Source: Caballeronia temeraria | GTDB lineage: Bacteria > Pseudomonadota > Gammaproteobacteria > Burkholderiales > Burkholderiaceae | Assembly: GCF_001544795.2 (NCBI RefSeq) | Contig: NZ_FCOI02000006.1 | Span: 1 to 64,000, forward strand | Length of the DNA: 64,000 nucleotides | Direction: 5' to 3' | Shown: piece after piece, positions 43,986 through 53,000 of the stretch | Layout of the letters: every line of letters starts with the position of its first letter | Position numbering within the stretch: position 1 is the first letter of the stretch | Made by a program: the position numbers and the translations under genes | Notes under the pieces: generated by a model | Told to the model about the DNA's origin: nothing | Database searches by the model: none | What the model saw: the letters and a program-made list of their open reading frames with translations, nothing else

Positions 43986-46667
43986 CTACTGCGCAGACGT
44001 CCTCGCCATCACCCCTCCAATCGTCCCGATCAACTTCGGCGCGGGCACAGGCTTCGTCAAATGTGCCTGAAACCCCGCCGCCCGCGCGCGCCCGCGCGCA
44101 TCGGCCTGCGTATGTCCCGTCAACGCAATCGCGGGCGTCCGCTCGGCAAGCGATGCGCCACGGCTCGCCTCTTCCTCGCGTATCAGACGCAAGACTTCAT
44201 AACCGTCCTGCTCGCCGCCGAGCACAATATCGCACAGGAAAACATCCGGCCATTGCGCCGTCGGCAAGCCGCGCAATCGCGTGATCGCTTCGTCGCCCGA
44301 CGCACACAGCACCACAAGTGCGCCCACCGATTCGAGCACGGCCTCCAGCGCGTCGCGCGCTTCTTCCTGATCGTCCAGCACCATCACGGTGATGCCGTTC
44401 AACGCGTCGTTGTGTGCGGCTGCGTGCGCGCTCGTATCGTCGAGCACCGGGCGTAGAGGCATCGTCGCGACATAGGCGACATGCTTGTCGATATAACGCG
44501 GCGCGAAACTGCCGCCCGTCTCCGTCAAGGCCTTTTCGAGGCGCCGCACTTGTTGAGGCGTAAGATCCGCGGGATTCGGGCGCTGCCCCATCACCGTGAG
44601 ACTCGCCTGATTTTCCTCGCGGAACACGCGCAATTCGATGCGCTCGCCGCGCGTCGCAGCGCTCATCTGCGCGCGGCACAACTCGGCGACGATCTGCTGC
44701 AGCACGCTCGGATCGCCGGACACGCGCAAGCCCGGTTCCCTGATGACCGTGTACAGATTCACGCCGCGCTCCGCGATCTCCTCATGCAGCGCATCGACGA
44801 CGCCGGCCACGAGCGTATCGAGTCCGACCGCCTGCGCCGACACTTTGCGCTGCGCGTGCTCCAGTTCTCCCTGCTGCCATTGCAGCGACCGCATGCGCGC
44901 ATACACGCCATCGCGCGCGAGCAGTTCGTCGTGCTGTCCCTGCTCGACGATACGTCCGTGTTCCATCACGAGGATCCAGTCCGCATCGACGACCGTGGAC
45001 AGCCGATGCGCGATCACGATCGACGTGCGCCCCTTCGCGAGACGATCGAGCTCGTTCTGGATCGCGCGTTCCGAACGCGTATCGAGCGCAGAGGTCGCTT
45101 CGTCGAACACGATGATGCGCGGATTCTTCAGAATGGCGCGCGCAATCGCGATGCGCTGCCGCTCGCCGCCCGAAAGCCGCACGCCGCGCTCGCCGACGCG
45201 CGTGTCGTAATGATCCGGCAGACGCTCGATAAAGCCGTCCAGTTGCGCCGCGCGCGCGGCCTGCACGATATCGGCGCGCGTCGCATCGGGACGTCCATAG
45301 CCGATGTTGTAGGCAATCGTATCGTTGAACAGCACCGTGTCCTGCGGCACGATGCCGACCATCGCGCGCAGGCTGTCCTGCGTGACCTGCGCAATGTCCT
45401 GCCCGTCGATTCGGATCGCGCCGGCCGTCGGCTCATAGAGCCTGAAAAGCAGCTTCACGAGCGTGGATTTACCCGATCCGCTTCCGCCCACTACCGCGAG
45501 CTTCTTACCCGGATGCGCGCGAAAATCGACATCGCGCAGAATCTGCCGCGCCGGGTCGTAGCCGAACTCGACATGATCGAACTCGATCTCGCCCGCCGTC
45601 ACGACGAGCGGCTGCGCGTCTTTCTCGTCTACGTCCTCCCGCACGCGGCCGCGCGAAAGCAGGATCGTGAACATGCGCTCGACGTTCACGATCGCGTCAT
45701 TGGTCTCGCGAAACACGAAGCCAAGCGTGTTGAGCGGATTGCACACCTGCACGATATACGCGTTGACGAGCACGAGATCGCCGACGCTCATCGTGCCCGC
45801 GACGACATGTTGCGCCGCGCGCAGCATCACCGCCGCAATGCCGACCGCGATGATCGTGCTCTGCCCGACATGCAGCAGCGTGAGCGCGCGCTGATTGGCG
45901 ACGCGCGCATGGACCCACTCTTCGAGCACGCTGGAAAGCCGGTTCGTCTCGATGCGTTCGCTTGCGAAGAACTTCACGGTCTCGTAGTTGAGCAGGCTGT
46001 CGACGAGACGGCTGTCGGACTGCGCCTCCAGCTTGTTGACCGCGCGCTGGAAGCGCATCCGATAGCGCGTGAAGATCAGCGTCCACACCGAATAGAGCAC
46101 GAAAGTCACGGCGATGATGACCATGAACTCAAGCGCGTAACTGCTCACCATGATGGCGACGACCGTGCCGATTTCGATCATCACCGGCACGACAGTAAAG
46201 AACGCCGTGCCGAGTAAAAAGCCGATGCCGTCCGCACCCTTTTGCACGTCGCGCACGACGGCGCCCGTCTCGCGCTGCGCGTGAAAGCGCGCGCCCAGCG
46301 CATGAAGATGCGCGAACGTTCGCTCGGTGAAGGACGCCACCGTGCGTTGCGTGACGATACTGAATACGATGTCGCGCGCCTCGTTCAGCACATCGCCGAG
46401 ATAGCGCAGCAGCACGTAGGCAAGCACCAGAAAAACGGGAAAAACGACGCTCGTCGCGGGATGGCTGAACTCGTCGATGACACGCTTCAACAGCAGCGGC
46501 ACCGACACGACCGCGAGACGCGCGCCGATCATCAGGGCGATCGCGGCGGCGGTCTGATAGCGCCATGCCCAGACCGCGCGCCACAGATCCGCGAAGATGC
46601 GGCGGCGCACGCGCGCGCGCTGCGCATCGGACGCGCTGGATGCATTGGATGCGGCGTGAAGCGTCAC
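43986..46667 (-). CDS. ABC exporter fused to a histidine-kinase-like ATPase segment and a receiver domain
   Basis: 893 residues from a GTG at 46667 that overlaps the upstream gene stop by four bases. Residues about 20-330 are an exporter membrane domain of the ATM1/HMT1 type (six segments, including NALNTLGFVFRETND-like coupling region). Residues about 365-610 are the nucleotide-binding domain: VGGSGSGKSTLVKLL, LSGGERQRIAIARAIL, IIVFDEATSALDTRSE. Then comes a degenerate GHKL-like segment (DPSVLQQIVAELCRAQMSAA with an N-box-like layout, no obvious phospho-accepting histidine) and at about 770-893 a receiver domain (VMVLDDQEEARDALEAVLES, VFLCDIVLGGEQDGYEVLRL, HLTKPVPAP). Such a fusion would let a phosphorelay signal control export directly. 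Substrate unknown; ATM1-type exporters often move glutathione-linked compounds. Confidence 0.85.
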   Translation of the reverse strand: MTLHAASNASSASDAQRARVRRRIFADLWRAVWAWRYQTAAAIALMIGARLAVVSVPLLLKRVIDEFSHPATSVVFPVFLVLAYVLLRYLGDVLNEARDIVFSIVTQRTVASFTERTFAHLHALGARFHAQRETGAVVRDVQKGADGIGFLLGTAFFTVVPVMIEIGTVVAIMVSSYALEFMVIIAVTFVLYSVWTLIFTRYRMRFQRAVNKLEAQSDSRLVDSLLNYETVKFFASERIETNRLSSVLEEWVHARVANQRALTLLHVGQSTIIAVGIAAVMLRAAQHVVAGTMSVGDLVLVNAYIVQVCNPLNTLGFVFRETNDAIVNVERMFTILLSRGRVREDVDEKDAQPLVVTAGEIEFDHVEFGYDPARQILRDVDFRAHPGKKLAVVGGSGSGKSTLVKLLFRLYEPTAGAIRIDGQDIAQVTQDSLRAMVGIVPQDTVLFNDTIAYNIGYGRPDATRADIVQAARAAQLDGFIERLPDHYDTRVGERGVRLSGGERQRIAIARAILKNPRIIVFDEATSALDTRSERAIQNELDRLAKGRTSIVIAHRLSTVVDADWILVMEHGRIVEQGQHDELLARDGVYARMRSLQWQQGELEHAQRKVSAQAVGLDTLVAGVVDALHEEIAERGVNLYTVIREPGLRVSGDPSVLQQIVAELCRAQMSAATRGERIELRVFREENQASLTVMGQRPNPADLTPQQVRRLEKALTETGGSFAPRYIDKHVAYVATMPLRPVLDDTSAHAAAHNDALNGITVMVLDDQEEARDALEAVLESVGALVVLCASGDEAITRLRGLPTAQWPDVFLCDIVLGGEQDGYEVLRLIREEEASRGASLAERTPAIALTGHTQADARGRARAAGFQAHLTKPVPAPKLIGTIGGVMARTSAQ

Positions 46668-46951
46668 TCCTTCGAGTCCTTGCGCTTCGCCGCGCCCGCA
46701 CCCGATGCGCCCTGCGAATGCTTCTGCTCCACGCGCCCTTCCTCGGCGCGCTTGAGCGTCGCGGGATCGGTGCCCGATTGTCCCGCCGCACCCGCGCCGC
46801 CCGCCACGCCCGCGGATTTGCCCGGCACGCCATCTCCCGGCGACTTGTTGCCGGGCGGCGCGCCGTTCTGCTGCGCGCCCGCGCTTTCCGCGCCCGACAT
46901 GCACGCAAGCGCGAGCGCAAGCATCATTGCTGACCGATAGAATCGATTCAT
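46664..46951 (-). CDS. Small exported Gly-rich protein
   Basis: 95 residues. Signal peptide MNRFYRSAMMLALALACMSG with AESAGA cleavage region; mature part is Gly/Ala/Pro-rich with a basic end (RVEQKHSQGASGAGAAKRKD). It is translationally coupled to the ABC-receiver fusion through a 4-base overlap, so a periplasmic partner of that exporter is a reasonable guess. Confidence 0.6.
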   Translation of the reverse strand: MNRFYRSAMMLALALACMSGAESAGAQQNGAPPGNKSPGDGVPGKSAGVAGGAGAAGQSGTDPATLKRAEEGRVEQKHSQGASGAGAAKRKDSKE

Positions 46952-47072
46952 TGCACCTTTCCTCGCGCCGACGACGTGTCTTGACAGCAACCCGTGCGCC
47001 CGCCCGCGGGGCAAAGCCTTGGCACAAACGATGCTCGATGCAACCGGCCGCCGGTCGCGACTCGGAGTCGTC

Positions 47073-47318
47073 ATGGAAGCACGGAATTACCCTTTCAAGC
47101 TGGCGGCTCTTGAGCACAATGCGCCGGGCGGCTCGCGCCTGGAAAACGTGGTAATCATCGAAGTCAGCAGTCTCGTCGATCAGATCACGCTGTCGCTCGA
47201 TCTTCAATCCACCGACCGCTACGCGCTGATGATGGCTCGCACAACCGCGCTCGCCGGCGATCCGAAACTCGCGATTGCGAAGGTCGAAGCGGGCTTGCGG
47301 CGCATTACAGGACGCTGA
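47073..47318 (+). CDS. Small protein of unknown function
   Basis: 81 residues from MEARNYPFKLAALEHNAPGG, GGAG six bases upstream. Two hydrophobic beta-like strands (ENVVIIEVSSLVDQITLSLD) and a helical end. Divergent from the exported protein/ABC operon. No family recognised. The 47330-47575 stretch after it carries start-less coding-like sequence (IAEWLRDFIDKSGDVLEASL). Confidence 0.45.
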   Translation: MEARNYPFKLAALEHNAPGGSRLENVVIIEVSSLVDQITLSLDLQSTDRYALMMARTTALAGDPKLAIAKVEAGLRRITGR

Positions 47319-47718
47319 TCGCCGATATATCCATTCGCCCGACGTGGAGCGGTCTATGCTCGACAAAAGGTACATGCGCTCCGCGGAGGCGTTCATGTAT
47401 TCAGTGGGTTTGATTACAGGCGGCACGCCGAGGTCACGAAGGTGACGTTCCACAGCCACATCGTCAGGCCGACGGTGGCAGCGGCGGAAGCGGCGATCGC
47501 TGAATGGTTGCGCGACTTCATCGACAAGAGCGGCGACGTTCTCGAAGCTTCACTATGGCTCGCCGAAGAGGCGTGATTAACCGTCCTCGCTGCACATCCG
47601 CGCAGCCGGCCATTTAATTGCGTTCCTAAGTATTCGCCAACGTGTGTGGGCGCTGGAACGCCCAATGCTGTATCGGGCGCATGGCCGCGCGAGCGGTCGT
47701 CTTTTGAGGCCCATCATC

Positions 47719-48042
47719 ATGACCGATACCAGCCAATACCCGCGCCCGCCCATGCCGTCGCAGCAACCGGACACCGCCCCGGACTCACCGCCCCGATGGA
47801 CCCGCAGCCCGATCACGGCGAATCGAGCTACAAAGGCAGCAACAGGCTCGACGGCAAGGTCGCGCTCATCACGGGCGCGGACAGCGGCATCGGGCGCGCG
47901 GTGGCGATCGCCTATGCGCGTGAAGGCGCGGATGTCGCCATCCGCCGAACTCGCCGCCGTGTATGTGATGCTCGCATCGGACGAAGCGAGCTACACCTCC
48001 GGCGCGACCATCGCGGTGACGGGCGGCAAGCCCATCATCTAA
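47719..48042 (+). pseudogene. Short-chain dehydrogenase gene with a large internal deletion
   Basis: Start [16 protein letters not shown], then after a frame change [20 protein letters not shown] and [19 protein letters not shown] (cofactor site), joined directly to the C-terminal end [20 protein letters not shown] and [13 protein letters not shown]. The catalytic middle (Ser-Tyr-Lys) is gone. Parent: YghA-type SDR. Confidence 0.85.
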
Positions 48043-48588
48043 TACTCAGCGGCACAAGCGAATGCTGAATAACTTCGAGCGCTGCCTCAGCCAAAACGAC
48101 AGCATTGGGCGTGCCTGTATTCGAGGGAACATTCCCTCGAGCAAAACTCTCAGCTGGCGAAATGATCGCCGTGACGATGCTGAACCATGACCCGAACGGG
48201 TACGTTATTGAAGCTGTTCTCCGCACCGTTATGCAGTTCGCAAGGTAAAAAAGGGAGCATACCGCTGTGACAACATGTAAGCACGCGAGGCGCCGAGTCC
48301 TCCTTTCCGGACATCTGCCAACTAACGTCAGAATTGGCTCAACGCCCATCAACGCAACGACAGTTTCGACCAAAGCGGTATTAGCAATAGATTCGTCGCG
48401 CCCCAATTACTCCGAATTCCGAAGCCCGAGCTTTCGCAGGCGACGACGCTTCTACCCGATTCGCAGCTCGTTAAGCAGTCGTGCGTTCGGCTCAACGATT
48501 GGCCGTAGTGGCCTCCCTTACGCGAATCCCGACCTATCGAAGGGCAGTGCTAGCCATGGTCGGTTGCGGGTCTATGGCGTGTCCAGTC
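48043..48588. other. Gap without a recognisable gene
   Basis: About 545 bases. Frames on both strands lack family character. Nothing structural seen. Confidence 0.35.
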
Positions 48589-48996
48589 CTATCTAACACG
48601 TAAGAAGTGGGTGGCAACAGCCCTCAGCACTGAATACTTGCCCGCACGGCGTCGTCGTTGGACAACCTTCAATTGACGGAGCAGCGCGAGTACTGGAAAC
48701 GGCTTGCTCATGAAGCAGGCACACGGTACGCTCGGGCGTCGTCGAGAATCGGAGATGAGAATTACCGGGATGTGGGCGAGTTTCGGCTCAGAGAGCATCA
48801 CACGGATTAACCCTACGCCGTTGAGGCCGGGCATCGCACAGTCTGTCACGACAACGTCCGGCGGTGCGGCTTTCGCAAGCGATAGAGCGTGCTCGCCGTC
48901 AGTCGCCGTTCGGACGATATAGCCTTCTGCCGCAATCGCAACGCCGAGCGAGCCCAGCCATCCCATATCGTCGTCGACAAGTAGCACGGAAGCCAT
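48589..48996 (-). CDS. Single-domain response regulator
   Basis: 135 residues, receiver only. DDD pocket in VLLVDDDMGWL, phospho-acceptor in VVVTDCAMPGLNG, switch S in ILISDS and K in FMSKPFPV. GGGGAG lies upstream. No output domain and no kinase gene next to it; it may exchange phosphate with other receivers, conceivably the one on the ABC fusion 2 kb away. Confidence 0.88.
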   Translation of the reverse strand: MASVLLVDDDMGWLGSLGVAIAAEGYIVRTATDGEHALSLAKAAPPDVVVTDCAMPGLNGVGLIRVMLSEPKLAHIPVILISDSRRRPSVPCACFMSKPFPVLALLRQLKVVQRRRRAGKYSVLRAVATHFLRVR

Positions 48997-49182
48997 CCAT
49001 TACTCCCCGTTGCTGAGCGCCGGTTGCGATGCGCGAGTCTTGGACACCGCCTCGACGCAGCCCTGTCTGCGAGCAGTTCATGCTAGCCGGCGCCCTGGAC
49101 CGGTTTATTGCTCTATCTTGCCTGTCGCCTTCGGGTTTGCGTCCTGCCCCGACGCGCCACCCGGCGACATGCCTTTCTCGCG

Positions 49183-49362
49183 TTACTGCATCAGGGTTGG
49201 AGCGCCTGCGCCGCTTGCCCCGGTTGAGGCAGCCTGAGCTGCCTTGCCCGTCGCCGTGCCGCGTTGAGTCGCTGGCGACGAAGCGTTAGAAGTGTTTTGC
49301 GCAACTGCGCTCGCGCTTGCAGCAAAACAGACGACGCCTATCAAAGTTTGGTTGCGGTTCAT
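49183..49362 (-). CDS. Very small secreted protein
   Basis: 59 residues: MNRNQTLIGVVCFAASASAV with an AVA-Q cleavage site, then a Ser/Thr/Ala/Gly-rich disordered chain. GAGG lies five bases upstream. Same style as the exported protein at 46664-46951 and the lipoprotein at 40251-40469. Confidence 0.55.
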   Translation of the reverse strand: MNRNQTLIGVVCFAASASAVAQNTSNASSPATQRGTATGKAAQAASTGASGAGAPTLMQ

Positions 49363-49703
49363 GGCTGCCTCGTAAGCGTCATTTCCGCAGTCTGCGCAAG
49401 CATCCAGCGTGCCTCAGTGCGACCTACCGAGTTAAATTCAGGACGTACGGGCGTGGCGCAGAGGGCGTGGCGCAGGCAAGTAAGTTTCTGAGGATGAACC
49501 GGGAAGCAGTTTGATGTAGTGCGCGGACATCAGTCTCGGCGCTCGCCACAACATGCCCAACGAGCCATAGAACAAAATTAGAAGGCCGTGCACCAAAGGC
49601 ATTCACTCGTGTAAAAGGCTCCCGCCTAATCATCGTACGTGGGGAGCAAGTTACGGCCCACGAAAAACGTTTGCCCGCAGCTGCCTGTACCGCGACTCGA
49701 CCA
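49363..49703. other. Gap without a recognisable gene
   Basis: About 340 bases between the nadE stop and the small secreted protein start. No terminator with a T-run seen. Confidence 0.35.
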
Positions 49704-50549
49704 TCAGTTCCGAGGGACCTCCACGGGGAGCGAGCGCTTGTGTCGTGTTGCCGTATGGAAGCGGCGTATCGTCGTTAGTACTTGCTCACTGACTTCTTTT
49801 CCTTCGAGAAAATCGTCGATGTTTTCGTAACTAATGCCGTAGCTGTCTTCATCGGGTCGCTGGGGCGTGAGCGACTCTAGATCGGCAGTCGGCACCTTCA
49901 TAACGAGTCGATCTACCGCCCCCATCGAGCTCGCCAGCGCCCGCACGCGTCGCTTGGTAAGGCCCGAAAGCGGCAGTACGTCGGCGCCGCCGTCGCCATA
50001 CTTCGTAAAGAAGCCCATGAGCGACTCCGCAGCGTGGTCCGTGCCAATCACCACCCCCACGCGCGCCCCTGCGATCGCATACTGCGCAATCATGCGCTCG
50101 CGCGCCTTGATGTTGCCTAGCACGAAGTCCCTGTGGAAATCATCCGAGTAGTGCGCGCCGGCGCTTTCAAGGGCCGCAAGCATTTCGTCTGCGCTACCTT
50201 TTACATTTACCTCGAGAGTCTCGTCCGGACGCACGAAGTCGAGCGCGAGTCGCGCATCGTCCTCGTCACGCTGCTTGCCGTATGGCAGCCTCACCGCGAC
50301 AAAATGAGCTTCATATCTGCGAGCTCGTAGACGTTCGACGCTCAGCTGAGCGAGACGGCCCGAAGCGGAGGAATCGACGCCTCCGCTGATGCCCAAGACG
50401 AATGTCCGAAGTCCCTGCGAGACCAAATAGTCGCATAAGAAGCCTATTCGCCGCTCTCGTTCAATGTCCACGTCGAAATTCTCTGCTACGCCGAGCTCGC
50501 GGATTATCTGCTTTTGCCAGGCTCTCCAGTTGTCCGGATCTTCAGTCAT
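49704..50549 (-). CDS. nadE: Ammonia-dependent NAD+ synthetase
   Basis: 281 residues, standard for the short, ammonia-using type. P-loop FVLGISGGVDSS (pyrophosphatase-type ATP site), GNIKARERMIAQYAIAG, GTDHAAESLMGFFTKYGDGG and PTADLESLTPQRPDEDSYG are all intact. It converts deamido-NAD to NAD. It is isolated here rather than with other NAD genes. A degenerate partial copy lies at the right window edge (63707-64000). Confidence 0.93.
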   Translation of the reverse strand: MTEDPDNWRAWQKQIIRELGVAENFDVDIERERRIGFLCDYLVSQGLRTFVLGISGGVDSSASGRLAQLSVERLRARRYEAHFVAVRLPYGKQRDEDDARLALDFVRPDETLEVNVKGSADEMLAALESAGAHYSDDFHRDFVLGNIKARERMIAQYAIAGARVGVVIGTDHAAESLMGFFTKYGDGGADVLPLSGLTKRRVRALASSMGAVDRLVMKVPTADLESLTPQRPDEDSYGISYENIDDFLEGKEVSEQVLTTIRRFHTATRHKRSLPVEVPRN

Positions 50550-50828
50550 CGCTCTTCCCTCCCTTGTCACGCGACCGTGGGCGCTCGAAGTAACGTTCAT
50601 ACGCTACAGCGCGTAAAGCGCTGCCGCAGCGCACTTCGTTACGCTGTCTTCAAACTTCTTCCTCTCGCGGAAGGTGACGATCTCGCCGAAGCTCCATCGT
50701 CTCCTCCCGAACGCCGATCGTCTCACCGTTTCCATTCATACGACGGATACGCCGCATGGAACTTTGTTGGCCCCCCGCGGCGTACACATCGGTTCGGCGA
50801 CTGAAAATGGCCCGATACCGATACCGGC

Positions 50829-51323
50829 TTACTTGCCAACCTCCTCTTGCGAAAGCTCTTGCTTGGCCAACATCGTCAGTTTCTCGTCCGTTGCCTTTTC
50901 CTCTTCCAAGGTCTCGAGTAAAAGATTCATGCCCTCCGTATAGCCCAGTTTCTTGGCGAGGGTGGCAAGCGTCCCGTATGCAGCAATCTCATAGTGCTCG
51001 ACTTTCTGGGCGGCGGCGATTAACGCCGCATCCAAGATGGGGCCCTTCTCGATTTCTTCAATCTGCTCTTGTCCCTCTTCGACAAGCCCCTCCATGGCGA
51101 CGCACTTCAGGCGCTTCAGCTTGATTCCAGAGGTCTCGACGACTTGATCGATCCGCTCGACTTGGCCTTGGGTTTCTTCCAAATGGGTCTTGAACGCTGC
51201 AGACAATTCCGAGTTAGTGGCCGCCCGGGCGAGTTTGGGCAACGCCTTGGTCAGTTGCTTCTCCGCACTATAGATATCGGAAAGTCCGTGAATGAAAAGA
51301 TCGTTGAGAGTTGCGACAGCCAT
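50829..51323 (-). CDS. YciE/YciF-type ferritin-like protein (DUF892)
   Basis: 164 residues from MAVATLNDLFIHGLSDIYSA with AGGAG upstream. Four-helix di-iron pattern: E in SAEKQLTKALPKLA, HLEETQGQVERID, VEHYEIAAYGTL and LETLEEEKATDEKL. These proteins are induced by stress and bind metal. Separate transcript. Confidence 0.9.
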   Translation of the reverse strand: MAVATLNDLFIHGLSDIYSAEKQLTKALPKLARAATNSELSAAFKTHLEETQGQVERIDQVVETSGIKLKRLKCVAMEGLVEEGQEQIEEIEKGPILDAALIAAAQKVEHYEIAAYGTLATLAKKLGYTEGMNLLLETLEEEKATDEKLTMLAKQELSQEEVGK

Positions 51324-51773
51324 GACGATTCTCCTATCGAGTGGAAAGTAGGGGCGCAAACCATTGCGCAAACGGCGTGCCGCCCGAAAGGGCAGCCGTC
51401 GGCAGCCGCACTGCAGGGGTTCGCGATTGTGACCTCCATTGCACGGGGCGAGGGAGGGTCACTCACTCCATGGCTCTATTGCAACTCCAGCGTCTTCCGC
51501 GCCCAGCTGCGACTCGGTGCGAGCACAAAGGACGATGGGATCCTTCGATGAAGGAGCGTGCGCTTAAGACCGCAAATACCCGTATATAGGCGCCGCATGA
51601 GCCGCGCCATCAGCGTCTTCTCGAGACGCCGCAATTCCACGGCTTGAGGCACCGTCCTTGCTGAATGCTGCCAAGCCCATGTACGGATTGCTCGGCGCCT
51701 TCTCCGATCACTCGTCGTTCCTCGGTCACAACGCTGGGGAACAGTCGGCTATAGCGAACCCCGTGAGGCCGTC
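51324..51773. other. Divergent promoter region of the YciE and glf-operon genes
   Basis: About 450 bases, no gene recognised. It should hold the promoters of both divergent units; I did not find clear -35/-10 pairs. Confidence 0.35.
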
Positions 51774-53000
51774 ATGAACAGAAATCAACGTCCGGCGCTG
51801 GCGAACAAGATGAATCCAACGACGGGCGCGGCAGAATCCTACCCGCTCGAAGATCCGTTCGATGGCGTGATCTGCTTCTCGCATCTGCGCTGGGACTTCG
51901 TGTATCAGCGCCCGCAACACCTCATGTCAAGGCTGGCGAGCCGTTATCCGCTGTGGTTTATCGAAGAGCCAATCGATGTTGGCCAAGGAAAGGCTCACCT
52001 CGAAATTAGGCGCGGCCGAACAGGGCCGACCGTTGTCGTACCGTGTCTGCCGGCAGGCGCCGCATTAGAACGCGACGCTATCGAGAAATGCCTTATTGAC
52101 GCACTCGTGTCAGAGATGGGCTTGAAGCGGTATCTGCTCTGGTTTTATACGCCTATGGCACTGCCGTGCGCGCCGTCTCTCGCACCCGTCGCGACCGTCT
52201 ACGACTGCATGGACGAACTAAGCGCGTTCGTGGGTGCGCCGGCGTCGCTCGAACTTGCCGAGCGCGCCCTGCTTGCGAAAGCCGACCTGGTCTTTGCGGG
52301 TGGGCGAAGTCTGTACCAGGCCAAACGACGGCATCACCGGGCCGTTCACTTATTTCCAAGCAGCGTCGACGTGGCGCATTTTAGACACGCCCGGAAGGCG
52401 CTCCCCGAGCCACAGAGCCAGCGGGCGATACCGCGTCCACGTGTCGGCTTTTTCGGGGTGGTTGATGAGCGCTTCGACACGGTTCTGTTGCGCGAGGCAG
52501 CTGCAGCGCGGCCTGATATCCATTTCGTGGTGATCGGTCCGGTCGTGAAGATAGACAGCAGCGAATTGCCGCGATGCCCGAACATTCATTACCTTGGCAA
52601 GCAAGCGTACGCCGACCTGCCTGCATTTCTCGCGCATTGGGACATCACCATGATGCCGTTTGCGCTCAACGCATCCACCCGCTTCATCAGTCCGACGAAG
52701 ACACCGGAATACCTGGCCGGCGGACGTCTCGTTGTGTCGACCGCGGTTCGCGATGTCGTGGACAGGTACGGCAGCAGCCCTGCCGTCTCCATCGCACGAG
52801 CATGTGGGGACGGCACCTCGCTCTCGTCATTTTTAGCGGCGCTCGATGAAGCCCTTGAACAGTCCGCCGACCGGCACTTTGTCGAGCAAGCGGCAGACGC
52901 GGCTCTCATGGGGATGAGCTGGGATGACACCTTCGCGCGAATGCACGACGTCGTGTTGCAAGTGTTGGAGCAAGGGCACGAGGTGAACAATGCGCAATGA
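51774..53000 (+). CDS. Glycosyltransferase (GT-B type) of the glf operon
   Basis: 408 residues. N-terminal motif ICFSHLRWDFVYQRPQHLMS is typical of transferases encoded with UDP-galactopyranose mutase. The C-domain has VGFFGVVDERFD, NIHYLGKQAYADLPAFLAHW and the E-containing donor loop FISPTKTPEYLAGGRLVVST. It overlaps glf by 11 bases. Likely transfers a sugar, perhaps galactofuranose, to a surface glycan. Confidence 0.85.
   Translation: MNRNQRPALANKMNPTTGAAESYPLEDPFDGVICFSHLRWDFVYQRPQHLMSRLASRYPLWFIEEPIDVGQGKAHLEIRRGRTGPTVVVPCLPAGAALERDAIEKCLIDALVSEMGLKRYLLWFYTPMALPCAPSLAPVATVYDCMDELSAFVGAPASLELAERALLAKADLVFAGGRSLYQAKRRHHRAVHLFPSSVDVAHFRHARKALPEPQSQRAIPRPRVGFFGVVDERFDTVLLREAAAARPDIHFVVIGPVVKIDSSELPRCPNIHYLGKQAYADLPAFLAHWDITMMPFALNASTRFISPTKTPEYLAGGRLVVSTAVRDVVDRYGSSPAVSIARACGDGTSLSSFLAALDEALEQSADRHFVEQAADAALMGMSWDDTFARMHDVVLQVLEQGHEVNNAQ

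Noticed and set aside
44481..46217. 578-codon plus-strand frame opposite the ABC exporter
   Set aside because: It lies fully antisense to a well-supported gene and is rich in His/Arg/Asp as expected for an antisense frame of GC-rich DNA.
48035..48406. Minus-strand 123-codon frame with hydrophobic stretches
   Set aside because: No signal peptide logic, no ribosome-binding site and no family; in a region of decayed DNA.
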